From Serpula lacrymans var. lacrymans S7.9 (lineage: Eukaryota; Basidiomycota; Agaricomycetes; Boletales; Serpulaceae), in assembly GCF_000218685.1 (NCBI RefSeq), contig NW_006763292.1, positions 186,001 through 250,000 on the forward strand: a stretch of DNA of 64,000 bases. Reading direction: 5' to 3'. The notes beneath the pieces were generated by a model, which saw only the letters and a program-made list of their open reading frames with translations, did not search any database and was not told the DNA's origin. Shown in pieces: positions 1 through 10,250 of this stretch (within the stretch, counting starts at the first letter, position 1; each line of letters starts with the position of its first letter). The position numbers were made by a program, and so were the translations under genes.

Positions 1-1573
1 TCATCAGGACATTTAATTGATAGAACAGCCCCAGTAGCAAAATCAGAAAAGTCGGTTTCTAGCCGGAACTCTTTGTCTAATTCTGGAAATGCTAATATGG
101 GTGCTGTTGTGAATGCCTGCTTAAGCTTATCAAAAGCTTCTTCTTCTTTGGCGCCCCAGTGCCAGACAATGTCCTTTTTTGTGAGATTGTTCAACGGTCT
201 CATTATTTTTGCAAAATTTTCAACAAATCTTCGGTGAAATTTGCCTAAGCCAAGGAAGGCCCTAACTCCTTTGACGCGAGTAGGTTCTGGCCAATCCAAT
301 ATAGCTTGAACTTTTTCAGGATCCATTCTGATTCTGTCCTGGCCAATTATCATACCGAGGAAGTCTACTTCCTTCACTTTAAAGTTACATTTTTTGGGTT
401 TGACAAATAGGTCCCGTTCCTGTAAGCGTCAAAGGACTTCTTGCACAATGCTGTTGTGCTCAGCCTCATTGTCTGACTTTGTGAATACTAATAAATCCTC
501 AATGTAAATAATGACACAGTCTTCCATATTTGCAAAGATCTTGTTCATCATGCTCTGGAAGGTTGCCAGTGAATTAGTCAACCCAAAGAATATGACAAGG
601 GGCTCGAAGAATCCCTAGTGGCATGTGAACGCGGCCTTCCAAGCATCGTCTTCCTTGATGCGTACATTGTTGTACCCCCATCTAAAATCCATCTTTGTTA
701 GGATCTTGGCGCCAGCCAATTTATCTACTAGCTGACTGATCAAAGGCAGCGGATATGCATTTTTAACTGTGTACTCATTTAAGTAACAATAGTCCATAAT
801 CATACACTTTTTACCATCCTTTTTAGGAATGAAGAACACCGGGGACATTATAGGGCTTTTGGAAGGTCTAATGTAACCCTTCCTAAGCTGTTCATCTATG
901 AAACTTGAAACCTCATCGCTTCCTGGAGCAGAGAGGGGAATAATGTGTCCCTTTCTAGGTCTGAATGTCTCTTTCAAATCTATAGCATGGTCCCAAGGCT
1001 TAGCCTCTGGGAAGTGTTCTGATTTATGTTTAGAAAAGACTTTCCAGAAGTCATGGCACTCGGGAGGTACCAGCCTCTTAATCTATTCCTCAGGTTTTAC
1101 CTCATCATTGCCATCGTCAATTTTATCCAAGGACCTAAGCTTGGCATAAACATGACCAGTGTTTATTCTTTCATCAAGCTTTGTTTGCCGGACGTGACAC
1201 AATTTACCCAAGTCATCACACTCCTGAGAACAATGTGACAATGTGACAACCCCTATCTGCCAGTCAATCTCAGGATTGTGTTTAAAAAGCCAGGTCCAGC
1301 CTAAGATTAAATTAATCTTCCCTAGTTGGGTAGCTTTGGCGGTGACTCGTTCTCTGTGTCCTTGGCACTCAACAACAAAAGAACATTTGTGCGTGATACA
1401 GCCACCCGCGTTAAGTGTACCGTCAATGTTATAGACAGGAATGAATACATCTAACTTGATGAGGGGGAGTCCAATTTGCTCTGCCCAGACCTGATTTATG
1501 AAGATACTGGTTGTGCCTGAATCAAACAGTGCGCTGGTTGGGTGTAGTATACCTCGGGCAAGGTTTTCCACGC
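1..1573 (-). pseudogene. Ty3/gypsy pol fragment: protease, reverse transcriptase, start of RNase H
   Basis: Read on the minus strand this gives an aspartic protease (about 1573-1083) with the active-site string LFDSGTTSIFIN, then reverse transcriptase (about 1010-200) with VFFIPKKDGK, MDYCYLNEYT and TKMDFRWGYNN, then the start of RNase H (FRLETDFSDFATGAVLSIKCPDD) running off the left edge. These would process the polyprotein and copy element RNA to cDNA. It is dead: a stop follows the protease near 1080, another lies at 615-617 and a further one near 430, with at least one frameshift. The catalytic box reads YIED where the family has YxDD. The first residues are missing because a 1,751-bp LTR sits at its 5' edge. 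The missing upstream part is at 10251-11052 on the other strand. The family call is secure; subfamily is not assigned. Confidence 0.9.
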
Positions 1574-3324
1574 TGTTGATGATGAGAACTGTTGTTAGAA
1601 AACCACACACAAAAACAAACTAACACACAATCCTCCCAGATTCCACGGAACTTGTTTATGGGCTTTGCCTCCTAGAACAGTGGGTGCTCTGGTTGTTCGT
1701 GGGGTGGTATGTATGAGGATCCTTCAAAGTAAAACCCAGAGATGTATGGGTGTGGGTTTTAAGGAGGAGGGATAGTTGGAATATAGAAAGATAGGGGCTT
1801 TGTGGCGAGTGTAGACAGGCACTACCTTGCTAATTGTAGCACAAGGTAGGTTTGAGAACGACAATATAACAAGGTTCCCAGTGATAGCAGGCTTGTGATG
1901 CACAAACTATAGTGCTCAGAAGGACTCTAATCAAAAGGGATGACAATAACTTCAAAAGTGGGAAGTGATGATGACAGCAGTTGACAGTGGTAGCAGTGGG
2001 AAGTGTTGTGACCACACTGGATCACAAGCAGCAGAGTAGTGAACTTGAAAATAGAGAAGAAGTCTGGAATTGAGTTTTTGTTCTTTACAAGGTAAAATAC
2101 AGGGGTTTATATAGTAAAAGAAAAGTAGGCTATGCACAGTATAGCTGTGCAAAAAGAATGAGAAAGAACATGAAGGAAGGAATGTACGCTGACAAATCCT
2201 GCATAGGTAGTACAGGATAAGGTTGTCAAAAAAAGGAAAAGAAAGGGATAGAACAATGAATGCTGTGAGTAATGTCACAGGTTTGTACAGCCATAAAGTA
2301 AAGTCCAATAGCAAAAAGAGAGCAGGAAAATCATGATGTCATGGGAAGATACAGGTAAAAAAAGGGCAAGGCAAAACACTATCAGTATCAACACAGTTCC
2401 TTTATTGGCAGTCAGGCATTCTAAAAAATATGTGTCCATAAAAATGATTCAAAAATCAAAAATAATCGCACTGTAAATGAATGTTCTACTGAAAAAAAAG
2501 AAACTGGAGCCACTGGTCCACCACCTAGTCCAAATCCGACAGTTCCATGGCCTCACCAATGGACTGGTTGTGTTGGACCACCTGGTCAAACAAGGGAGGG
2601 AGAGGAGTAGTCCCAATTTGGAACAAGTGAGTCCCAGGCAGCGTGTGGTAGGTGTAGCTGTAGCAAAGACGATGGACAAAAGATAAGTGTACCCAAGTGA
2701 ATGGGACAGCAATGAACATGGGCAACGCAAGGGGATGAACCTTCTCCAGCTCAAAAACTACCCACCCACGCTCCAACCAGGCAAGATGAGCGACCAATAT
2801 TTTGATAGTATATGATGGTAGATCGACATCATAAAGATGGACCTGTTGCCCTATTTGAACCAGCCGCCGGGGCTTTGCTGATATCAGCAGTGGCACATGG
2901 TAGTCAACGGATCGGCAACGGAAGCAGATAGGAAGTGGTGACATCAGAAATGGTGGGGGTGCAAATAAGATGAGGAGGAGGAGGGTGGAGGTGACGAAAA
3001 GGTGGATTAGAGTGGGGATCCAGAAACGACCATCAGGTGAGAATAAAAAGGAGAGGAAGGGGCCCATGGTGGGGCTAGGCAAAGGAAGGGAAGTGAAGGA
3101 AACAACAAAAACGAGGGCGCAATGCAATGTGTAGCCAGTGGCGACGCAAAAATTTGCCGAAATACCGAAATGCGGAAAGTACCAAATGGAAAAGCAAAGG
3201 TGAGCGTGACTGGATTGCTATTTCACGTGGCACTGTGCCTGTGTGGCGCAAAGGCGAGTTTTTTTGAATATTCGCTTCGTTATTGACACCTGTCCATGCT
3301 ACCAATCAACTTTGGTGCATGACA
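1574..3324 (-). repeat. 1,751-bp solo-LTR-like element, left copy
   Basis: It begins TGTCATGCACC and ends ATCATCAACA on the minus strand (TG...CA) and looks identical to 11053-12803 on the plus strand wherever I compared it, including every long open frame. It contains a TATA box (TATATAAACCC) and AATAAA motifs, as expected of a retrotransposon LTR, and no gene I recognise. The flanking tetramers are GCAA (3325-3328, read on minus) and GCGT (1570-1573, read on minus), which do not match each other but do match the flanks of the other copy. This is the signature of an exchange between the two copies. Confidence 0.8.
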
Positions 3325-3723
3325 TTGCAGCCCCCTAGAAATCGACTCACTGCGCTAGCGTATTGGCGGCTCCGAGAGATCTTAACACCATCATCTTCTT
3401 TCATGCGGAAAACCTCATGCAAGAATTTGAGCAAAAGTCCAGTGAGCCTGTTTATCAATTACATCTAAAATGACTTGTATTTTCTGCTGATTTGTTTTAT
3501 GCTGGGAACCAGCTCGAGGCATTGGCCTTGATGGTGTAGGTGTGTTGGGTTGAGTAAAGAATAGGGGGGGAGTTGATTGAAAGAAAAGGGGCAATGATTG
3601 AGACTCGGAGTGGCTACAAGCTGAGCTGATAGGGGTTGATGTTGGTGTCTGAGGGAATGGAGGAATACTAGAAAGATTAGGGACTGAAATTGTACGACCG
3701 AGATGATGAGCATTGTCCGCCAT
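3325..3723 (-). pseudogene. DUF6589-type gene, displaced N-terminal part
   Basis: From ATG at 3723 the frame gives a Pro/Ser/Thr-rich leader, then KIQVILDVIDKQAHWTFAQIL. A one-base shift near 3430 leads to HEVFRMKEDDGVKISRSRQY and then SRFLGGCN, ending exactly at the LTR junction. From memory this WTF...FLxxLF...RSxxHAxxVSxFL pattern is the usual start of large Agaricomycete DUF6589 proteins. The rest of the gene starts at 12804 on the plus strand. If the LTR and one GCAA are removed, the join reads LGGCNSHLPAHILQL in frame. It is non-functional because of the frameshift, the LTR and the displacement. The family name is from memory and needs a profile search. Confidence 0.72.
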
Positions 3724-3868
3724 ATTTTGTTATGAGAGTAGATTCTCTCAATAGGGGCTTGATCTCATAATCTTATTGCAGCGCCACATCAAAATTTTCA
3801 GCACATGTTTGTATTACTAAGGTAAAGTACATCATAAAACTGTTATCGCCGATGGCTTGAGACCAAAG

Positions 3869-3899
3869 GCCTGAGCAACGGTTGCACCCTCGCCAACCG
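3869..3899 (+). repeat. Terminal inverted repeat with hairpin, DUF6589-RecQ element (left end)
   Basis: GCCTGAGCAACGGTTG, seven other bases, then GCCAACCG. The same 16 + 8 bases with the same 7-base spacing occur at 18040-18070 in the same orientation as the sequence now stands, and inverted once the 3325-11052 inversion is undone. CGGTTG and CAACCG can fold into a 6-bp stem. It lies 146 bp upstream of the DUF6589 start codon, as an element end or promoter-proximal site would. Confidence 0.6.
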
Positions 3900-3961
3900 C
3901 GGCAGACCTTCTTTTCCAGAATTTCTCCCTTCCGGATCGATGGTCTGCTTATAGGAGACTA

Positions 3962-4300
3962 GTCATGAGGGATCACTGACTATCATATTAGTCAAATAAA
4001 GCAAACATGTCATGCTACTTGCATTTTTTTGTTGCTTGGGGCTTGGAAAGAGGAACCTATAGAATAAATCTTTATCCATCCAATAAGAATAATGGTTGAC
4101 TGCAAAGTCTTTCATTTTGTTCGCTACATCAGTCAGTTCATAGACTTTGAGTTCAATTCTAATAAGGTCATCTTTTTTCGGTAAATTTGTAGGCCTGTAG
4201 ATAGGAATCAGATACTTGCAAAATCTGCAACACCATTCTTCTTCACTGGGCAATTCAAATTCAGCTGTGGCAGTTGGACCTGCTAAGGGAGTGATGGCAG
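3962..4300 (-). pseudogene. Uncharacterised coding fragment
   Basis: A minus-strand frame of at least 96 codons reads PSEEEWCCRFCKYLIPIY and ends KQQKNASSMTCLLYLTNMIV. The same frame continues upstream of the first ATG to about 4300 (PTATAEFEL), then runs into low-complexity sequence. The CCRFC cluster and charged middle look like real protein, but I do not recognise the family. It lies just outside the DUF6589-RecQ element end and may be a fragment of the gene or transposon into which that element inserted. Confidence 0.3.
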
Positions 4301-4470
4301 TAAGGATGTCAAAGTTTGGTTTGGTTCAGAGGCCTTTTGTTCTGAACCCCAAACCAAACCAAGTAGATTCAGGGGTGAACTAAACCGAACTAGAACTGGA
4401 CCAAGTGAACCTGGTTCAGGTGGTTCTGGTTCTGGTTTGAATCAGAATTGAACCTCCAAACCACCTCATA
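4300..4470. repeat. Low-complexity GGTTT/AAACC-rich inverted repeat
   Basis: Runs such as TTTGGTTTGGTTCAGA are followed about 10 bases later by TTCTGAACCCCAAACCAAACC-like sequence, then by more AACC and GGTTC units. The two halves are complementary and could form a long imperfect hairpin. No coding potential is visible. Confidence 0.55.
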
Positions 4471-4503
4471 TTGTGGGATTTTTCCAAAAATAGTTCAATT
4501 TGT

Positions 4504-4745
4504 GTTCAGGCGTCATGACTGCATCATTCAATGTTATAAACTCCATGATAGTTTGAGCAGAGCTAGAAAGTAGTGGGTGCCTCCTAGCTTGTGTTTTCCT
4601 TTAAAGCCACAATATAGGCAACACCCATGCTTTCTATTGTGTCCTACTGGGCCATTTAGATACATCCCAGGCCATCTGCAGTTGCAAGTGCAAGGAAAGG
4701 CCTTGAGATGCATAGGTAGTCAACAATAATACATGGACTTATAGA
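4504..4745 (-). mobile_element. Tnp2/CACTA-like transposase fragment (copy 1)
   Basis: Homologous, in inverted orientation, to 23085-23335. In this copy the translatable core matches the family string around FLALATADGPGM and GHNGKHECCLYCG, which from memory resembles the Cys/His segment of long Agaricomycete Tnp2/Plavaka-type transposases (family pattern ADGPG...GHxGxxGCRLYC...HKPGGxHYYPALLK). Only about 240 bp survive and the frame is broken. It cannot encode an enzyme. Confidence 0.45.
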
Positions 4746-4878
4746 CATGGACCCATAATGAGACACTACTGAGGATAGCATGTGCAAGGCCTAAGTCAGC
4801 AATGGCAGTGTATTCTGCAAACATGATACTCACAGCTATACCACCTATTCCTCGCCTTCCAAGTCTTCTTCTGATGAA

Positions 4879-5223
4879 TCAATTACCTCTTACTTTTGGC
4901 GCCCTGCAACTTACTGTCTTTCTATTTGTGGTATGTTGTCCAATCTCCTTGTTAGGCTGGGACACCTGTTGTTGCTTTTGTGACAAACCTCCATCAGAGT
5001 GTTTTTTCCTCTTCTTGCGAGTCACCTCACCTGCATTCTGGCGTGCTTCAAGTTTGGCCTTGTATCTTCTTAACTGTGATGATGTCAGCTTGACCAAATG
5101 ACAAGTACCGTCTCTCCATGGTATGCACCACGAGGTTTCTGGATTTCTGCCACTGTCCCAATGATAGATAGATTGATAAAGGGGATGTTTGCAGGCCAGC
5201 TGGACAACTTTGACGCTATGCAA
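4879..5223 (-). CDS. Hypothetical protein, possible remnant
   Basis: A 114-codon open frame with a basic stretch VTRKKRKKHSDGG preceded by SSQLRRYKAKLEARQNAGE, a likely nuclear-localisation type region. I do not recognise the family. It sits between a transposase fragment and an AT-rich inverted-repeat element and may be the N-terminal part of a decayed transposon protein. Confidence 0.25.
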   Translation of the reverse strand: MHSVKVVQLACKHPLYQSIYHWDSGRNPETSWCIPWRDGTCHLVKLTSSQLRRYKAKLEARQNAGEVTRKKRKKHSDGGLSQKQQQVSQPNKEIGQHTTNRKTVSCRAPKVRGN

Positions 5224-5750
5224 AGCAACAATTTCTGTGTCATAATTCTGATAGTCTATCTTTGCTGTTTATCCTAAGACCTTACCTATGATTAAGTAGT
5301 CAATTACCATACTTCATCAATGTAAGATAGAACATACAAAGGCCGATCTTGCAGGCTCAGATACATTGACAACAACAGTTTTTGAGGTTGTCACGCTCTG
5401 CAGTTTTTACATGAACAAATCAGTGAAGAGGCACCACTGCTGAATTATGCACTGACTTTGATTTCTAGAACATCCCCGCTGCTCAAATAGCTGGGCAATC
5501 TCATCTGGCTCCCTGACAATAATGTCTTCCCAGAAATTGAGGGAGCTGTTGCTCCTGTATCAAGTGGCAGTGCCATAGTTATTGATATGTCCTCAGGTGA
5601 GGAAGAAGCACCCATATGAGCCTGTACAAAGTGCTAAATTGTTGAGCTCAAACACAGAAATAGGTCAGTTTACTAATACAGTAGCAATAATGGGATCTGA
5701 CCTCTTTTCCTATCCTGTCTGCTGTGCACAGAAGATCACAGGTGGCAGCG
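5224..5750. other. No gene recognised
   Basis: There are short broken frames on both strands and no motif, RNA or repeat I can name. It may hold degraded sequence from the N-terminal part of the KDZ element that follows at 6310, but I cannot show this. Confidence 0.4.
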
Positions 5751-6300
5751 CATCAGGAAAAACACTTTGGCTATATAGCAGAGGCAATACTATTTATGCT
5801 ATTATAGCTCTCATAGTACTGTAAGTTTGAGCACACATGTATAATATTATGTAGCTAGCCAAGGCATTATAATGGCTTTTATAGCTCTAATAGCCTATAT
5901 AGCTGTTAAGACCATAGTACATATTTATAGCAATGCTTTATCCAAGTATAAGCTGTGACAATGTGTTAAAAAATGACAAGTCCATGAAAGGTCAATATAT
6001 TACACATATATATAATATTTTGTAAGCCTTTGTGGTGTAGTGAATAAATGTGTGGTATGTGGCTGTAGATTAATTGGTCAGCAAAAAAGCGGACCAACAG
6101 GTTGAGAGTTCAAACCTTGTGTGTGTGATTATTTTTTAAAATCAGCCACAAGCTCTCTCATAGCTCATATAGTCAGCCATATGCTATAAGTGCTATAAGA
6201 GGCTATAGCCAACTATAAGAGTACTATAAGAGCACATTGTTTCTTAATAAATGTTGGGGTTTCTATTGCAGCTATGATCACTATAACAACTATATTTGCA
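5751..6300 (+). repeat. AT-rich inverted-repeat element with tRNA-like core (copy 1)
   Basis: Starts CATCAGGAAAAACAC and is rich in CTATA/TATAG words. Its middle (about 6030-6125) resembles a tRNA gene, with an A-box-like segment (GTGTAGTGAATAAATG) and a B-box-like segment (GAGAGTTCAAACC). It aligns over most of its length with 32849-33597, including GTGACAATG, the TATAAT block and the tRNA-like core. The right terminal repeat is not preserved here, so the right boundary is approximate. Confidence 0.5.
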
Positions 6301-6309
6301 ACTATACTG

Positions 6310-9300
6310 CTGTTCATCGCAGGTTCAGATGGGGGGGTTATTTGGACATCACAGAGGTCACACAAGCCGAGTTGGAGCTCTGCTCAGCACTATCAGTGGT
6401 TGGACATGATTTTGAGTGTGGCGCACCTGAAATTTTAGAAACTGAGATTGCAGTACCTTAGTAGAGTGTTGGGGAAAAGCTGTTGTAAACAAAATCTGGC
6501 ATAAGTTACTTAAAATACAACGGTAAAATGTGTGTTGAATCCTTCAAAGTGGATAACAAAGGTAAAGACTCCCAGAAAACTGGGAGTCTGGTCCTGCACA
6601 CCGGCACACCAGCCTCAATATCAAGTCTGTCACATAGACCAACAATTACAGCCACCTCCATAAAGTGGACTTACCATTGTAAGGAAGCAGGGGCTTGGGG
6701 ATTTCTAGTAGAGCAGAGGGCAAGTCTCAGCAACAACTTACCTGGAGGTTCAGGATTTGTCAAGGTTAAGGCAGTTGATGTAAATGGTAAGAGACTGAAT
6801 TCATTTCAGCACTCTGTGTTACTATTGTACAGACACCCAAACATTTCAACTCAACATCATTTCTAGCAATGCTTTTATTGTGTCAGCTCATGTTTGTCAA
6901 GGCGTCATGCCTTGTTCACCCATATCTCCATTTGTGGATGTTACAATCAACACACTGGAGCTGTATTGTGTGGCACATCTGCAAAATCCCCATTCCTCAA
7001 TCAAGGCCTGGGTGAAGACTCTTAGCAATTTGCAAGGGGTAGGTGTCTGTTCAATTCAACTGTATAGGTTGCATGACCATGTTTAACCATTATTCCAGGT
7101 TCAATATCAAAGGTATCTCACAAGACAGCTTTCTATTGCTTTTAACCTCTATCTCAAAGTCTGAGAGTGCGTCAATGAACTTGTACAACATCATCTTCAA
7201 TGTGATTCGCCCAAGTGAAGATTGAAGCATGTCTGTCTGCTATGTACATATAAACTAAAGACTCACTCAAGAAAATAATCAGAGGGACACCCTCCCCACA
7301 TGATGTAGGTGAAAAACCAGGACCTTCATCAGACCTCCCAAGCCCACAGCACATTTGCAGTGATCACTACTTGTCAAGCAAGTTTGTAGACAGATGGGTG
7401 CACAAAGCTTTTCAGAACATGTTGGGAGACACTCAATGCTTTTGTGATACACAATTTTTGGACTTAACAATTTTCTTTCTCCACTTTAACTTTCTTTATC
7501 ATTATCAAACACGTGTGCCCCACGGCACTTCCCTTTGTCCTTTCACTTTCTGGCGTTACACTGCTTTTCTTATTTTTAGCTACAAATCTCTCATGTAGTG
7601 GAGTGGGTCACACAGGCTGCACCCTATGACTCCTGTTGTTTACCCACAACTAACTTGGTCATGCCTTAAGGAGTTTATCCACTCCCACTTCCCTCACACT
7701 TGCCTGTTTGAGTTGTGCGCCAGAGTATCAAAACTTTGGTTGTTACAAATGCTGTATGAGCTGAATAATCTAGCTTTCATATTAATGTGAATGAATTACA
7801 GGACAACACTGAAGATAATCCATGTGCCAGACACTGGAAAAACATGAAGGATAATATAGTGAAGAAAATGTGTAGTGTATTTGATGAAACTAGTATCTTT
7901 TTGGCTCTTTGCCACCACAGTATCTCCCTTGTAGTTGCGGATATGGTGCAGAGTGGGGAACTGTAAATTTTTACCTTAACTAGACTATTTCAATGCTACC
8001 ACTCTGTTCATGTAGAGCCAAGTATCCTCTGGCTGTGGCCGCAGAACTGCCGGATGTGTTTGGTGAAGGGCTCACAGATGGCTTTGACATTAACTGCAAG
8101 TTCAAGACTATATTTTGGAACAGTCCTCTTGGTCCACGGGCCCACACACTCAACCACACATGTTTAGTAGGGGCATTCCACGGACACACTCACAGACACC
8201 TCTGTCAACTGGATCACTTAGCAACATACATTGAAGGTTTAGGCCTGGACTTAGAGGGATGCAAATTTGCACTCTCCAAGTCCAACATCTTGGCATTATC
8301 TGTGTGGTATGCCAGCATATTCCACCAAAAACAAGCCAACAACACATATTTTGAGCACAATGACTCATTTGAAGTCTACTATAATTTATATAAGTGACAC
8401 TCCTCTATGGACTTCAGCTAATATCTATTTTGACTGATAGCTACATTCTTATACAACAACCACAAGCAAGTGTTGAACATCTTGGCTACTGGACTGATTA
8501 ATCTTGCAAAAGCTATGCAAAAGCTTCAAATTGTTGATGAAGGGACTTTTTAGAGCTGGCTACAGGAGGAAAAAACTTGCCTAAACAGTTTATGCAAGGA
8601 GCCAATGGAAGAGACCAGCAAGTATGAAAAACTGCTATCCTGTAAAACTTACATTCTTATCCTCATTTTTACAGACAGTCTCTGGCGGCAGCAACTAATG
8701 TGTTCTCTTCACAGACTCCCACAACACTAGCTACACCAAGTGCAGATCCAACATGAAAGGCAAAAACAGCTCATTGTCATGCACAAGAGAAATATGAGAA
8801 GATATTGGAGGCTGTACAAGCATTAGAAGTGAAGCTCTGTGTTACACAACACTAGACAAATAGCTGAATGCTGGCAGACTGGTGGCCATGCAAAAATATC
8901 AGAGAGCCTTGGATCATCTGGAAGGGCTTGTCTTACCTCATATGTTTGAACTGAAAAAGATGAACTGGTCTCAGACGGGTAAGTAGTGTATTAATGGGTT
9001 TAATTATATTCTAACAAGGCCTCTAGGTTACACTCTATGCAAACATATTGGCAAGGCCTTACAAGCACAATTAGCAACTATTCAGACAGCACTGGACCAC
9101 TACAACCCCTCTGCAATGTGCGGCAGGATATATCATCCAGGCTATGGGCCACTCCGGCTGGCCATCTTGTGATGGACAAGCATTTTAAGATTTGCCATGC
9201 CCATGAAGAAATCAGGTGCCTCAATTTTGAGATCAGGCAGTTTGTAATGTGCCTGCGTGGTAAGAGCATCAAAACAGGACCAGGAGAGAGTACTAGCATA

Positions 9301-9477
9301 GCTCTGACGCACATCTTCTCAATGGTTGCTGTAGGTGTTGGCTGTTCAGTTGATGGGGAAATGGCCCAGGCAGCTGACACTCAAGAACACCTTAAGGACA
9401 AAGAACAGGATGAGGAGGACAATATCAAAATCTCTGCAACCTTTGAATGTATCGTACACATATCTGGAAATACCTGA
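6310..9477 (+). pseudogene. KDZ (Kyakuja-Dileera-Zisupton) family transposase, decayed
   Basis: Recognisable segments in order: GVMPCSPISPFVDVTINTLELY with SIKAWVKTLSNL (about 6900-7035), RLKHVCLLCTYKLKTHS (about 7220-7260), KYPLAVAAELPDVFGE and GFDINCKF (8020-8100), HTCLVGAFHGHTHRHLCQL (8155-8215), GLGLDLEGC with KSNILA (8240-8300), and a C-terminal segment KHFKICHAHEEIRCLNFEIR (9178-9240). These match the typical KDZ order. KDZ proteins are cut-and-paste transposases with an RNase-H-like core, to which the D of GFDINC is a likely contributor. An intron with a good donor and acceptor sits at about 7964-8019. The gene is broken by many frameshifts and by a solo LTR at 7440-7747, and LEGC is followed by K where the family usually has E. 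It is inactive. Confidence 0.85.
7440..7747 (+). repeat. Solo LTR of the ~415-bp gypsy family, internally deleted
   Basis: Aligns with the LTR at 9838-10250: GATACACAATTTTTGGAC at the left, CTACAAATCTCTCATG and GGGCTGCACCCTATGAC in the middle, GTGCGCCAGAGTATC and TTGGTTGTTACA at the right. About 100 bp around the TATA region are missing. The pentamer AATGC lies on both sides (7435-7439 and 7748-7752, the latter starting AATGC), consistent with target duplication inside the KDZ gene. Confidence 0.75.
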
Positions 9478-9655
9478 CACTTCACTCTAAGAATAAGCTT
9501 TTAGGGAATATGTTTGTTAGAATATACTCTAATATACCAATACTCCATAGGATAATACCTCTGATTTGTAAGCCAACCCAGCATGCAGCAGCTATACTAT
9601 GTAAGACGTCCGTGGTTGCATGTCATGTTTAAGATCCTATATTGTATATAACCTT

Positions 9656-9728
9656 GGCCATATAGCTCAATTGGTAGAGTAGCTGGCATGTATCCAGCAG
9701 GTTCCAGGTTCAATCCCTGGTCTGGTCA
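9656..9728 (+). tRNA. tRNA-like sequence, probably a pseudogene or SINE head
   Basis: Shows TAGCTCAATTGGTAGAG (A box), a perfect 5-bp anticodon stem GCTGG/CCAGC around CATGTAT, GGTTCAATCCC (B box) and an acceptor stem with six of seven pairs. The formal anticodon is TGT (Thr). However, position 33 is A rather than the near-invariant U, and it sits among dead transposons. A related sequence is at 48840-48913. Confidence 0.45.
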
Positions 9729-9837
9729 ATATCCAATTTTATCAATGTTTTGTATTGTATATACATATGTGTGTCTACTATACTATATGATAAGCCAGTT
9801 TTTATGGGAGCCAAGTCCCACATTGAAATAAGGAGAA

Positions 9838-10250
9838 TGTTACGATAACACATTTTTGGACCTTTATAATTTTCATTCTCCTCTTTAACCTTTTATTGTA
9901 GCTTTCTCACATTGGGCCATGCGGCACTTTCCCTTTTGTTCAAACTCCTCTTTCTCGCACTGTGCTGCCCTTCTTCTTATATTAGCTACAAGTCTCTCAC
10001 ACAGTGGAGCTAGTCACACGGGCTGTGCCCCCTGACATCATCAGCCACTGCTTTATCAACTGTATAGTACAACATGTACAAACAACCTGTAGTAGTATAT
10101 ATACCTCAATAGATCCAGGAGACTCCTCAGCGAGTCCTCCTGTTGTATCCTCACTAACTTGTTGCAGTCTAAATGGTAACCACTCCCTCATCATCTTTTC
10201 TATAGTTGGTTCTAGTTGTGTGCCAGAGTAACAAACTCTTGGTTGTTACA
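9838..10250 (+). repeat. 5' LTR of Ty3/gypsy copy 1 (413 bp)
   Basis: Begins TGTTACGATAACACA and ends CTCTTGGTTGTTACA. Carries a TATATATACC box near 10098 and AGACTCCTCAGCGAGTCCTCC downstream of it. This is the reference for the solo LTRs at 7440, 20576, 52734 and 56151, and the longer relatives at 27065 and 34155. It is followed directly by gag sequence, so it is the 5' LTR of the element whose pol lies at 1573-1. Confidence 0.85.

Noticed and set aside
2525..3127. A 200-codon open frame (and its copy at 11250-11852)
   Set aside because: It lies inside the 1,751-bp LTR-like element, shows no known domain, and is hydrophobic and Pro/Leu-rich as expected from pyrimidine-rich DNA. Being present in both copies only reflects that the copies look identical.
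3869..3899. The hairpin repeat as a Helitron 3' end
   Set aside because: The hairpin suggested it, but no CTRR follows at the proper distance in either orientation, a second inverted copy exists, and no Rep/helicase fusion is present.
9656..9728. Functional tRNA-Thr (TGT)
   Set aside because: Position 33 is A instead of U and the site is among dead transposons. Kept only as tRNA-like.
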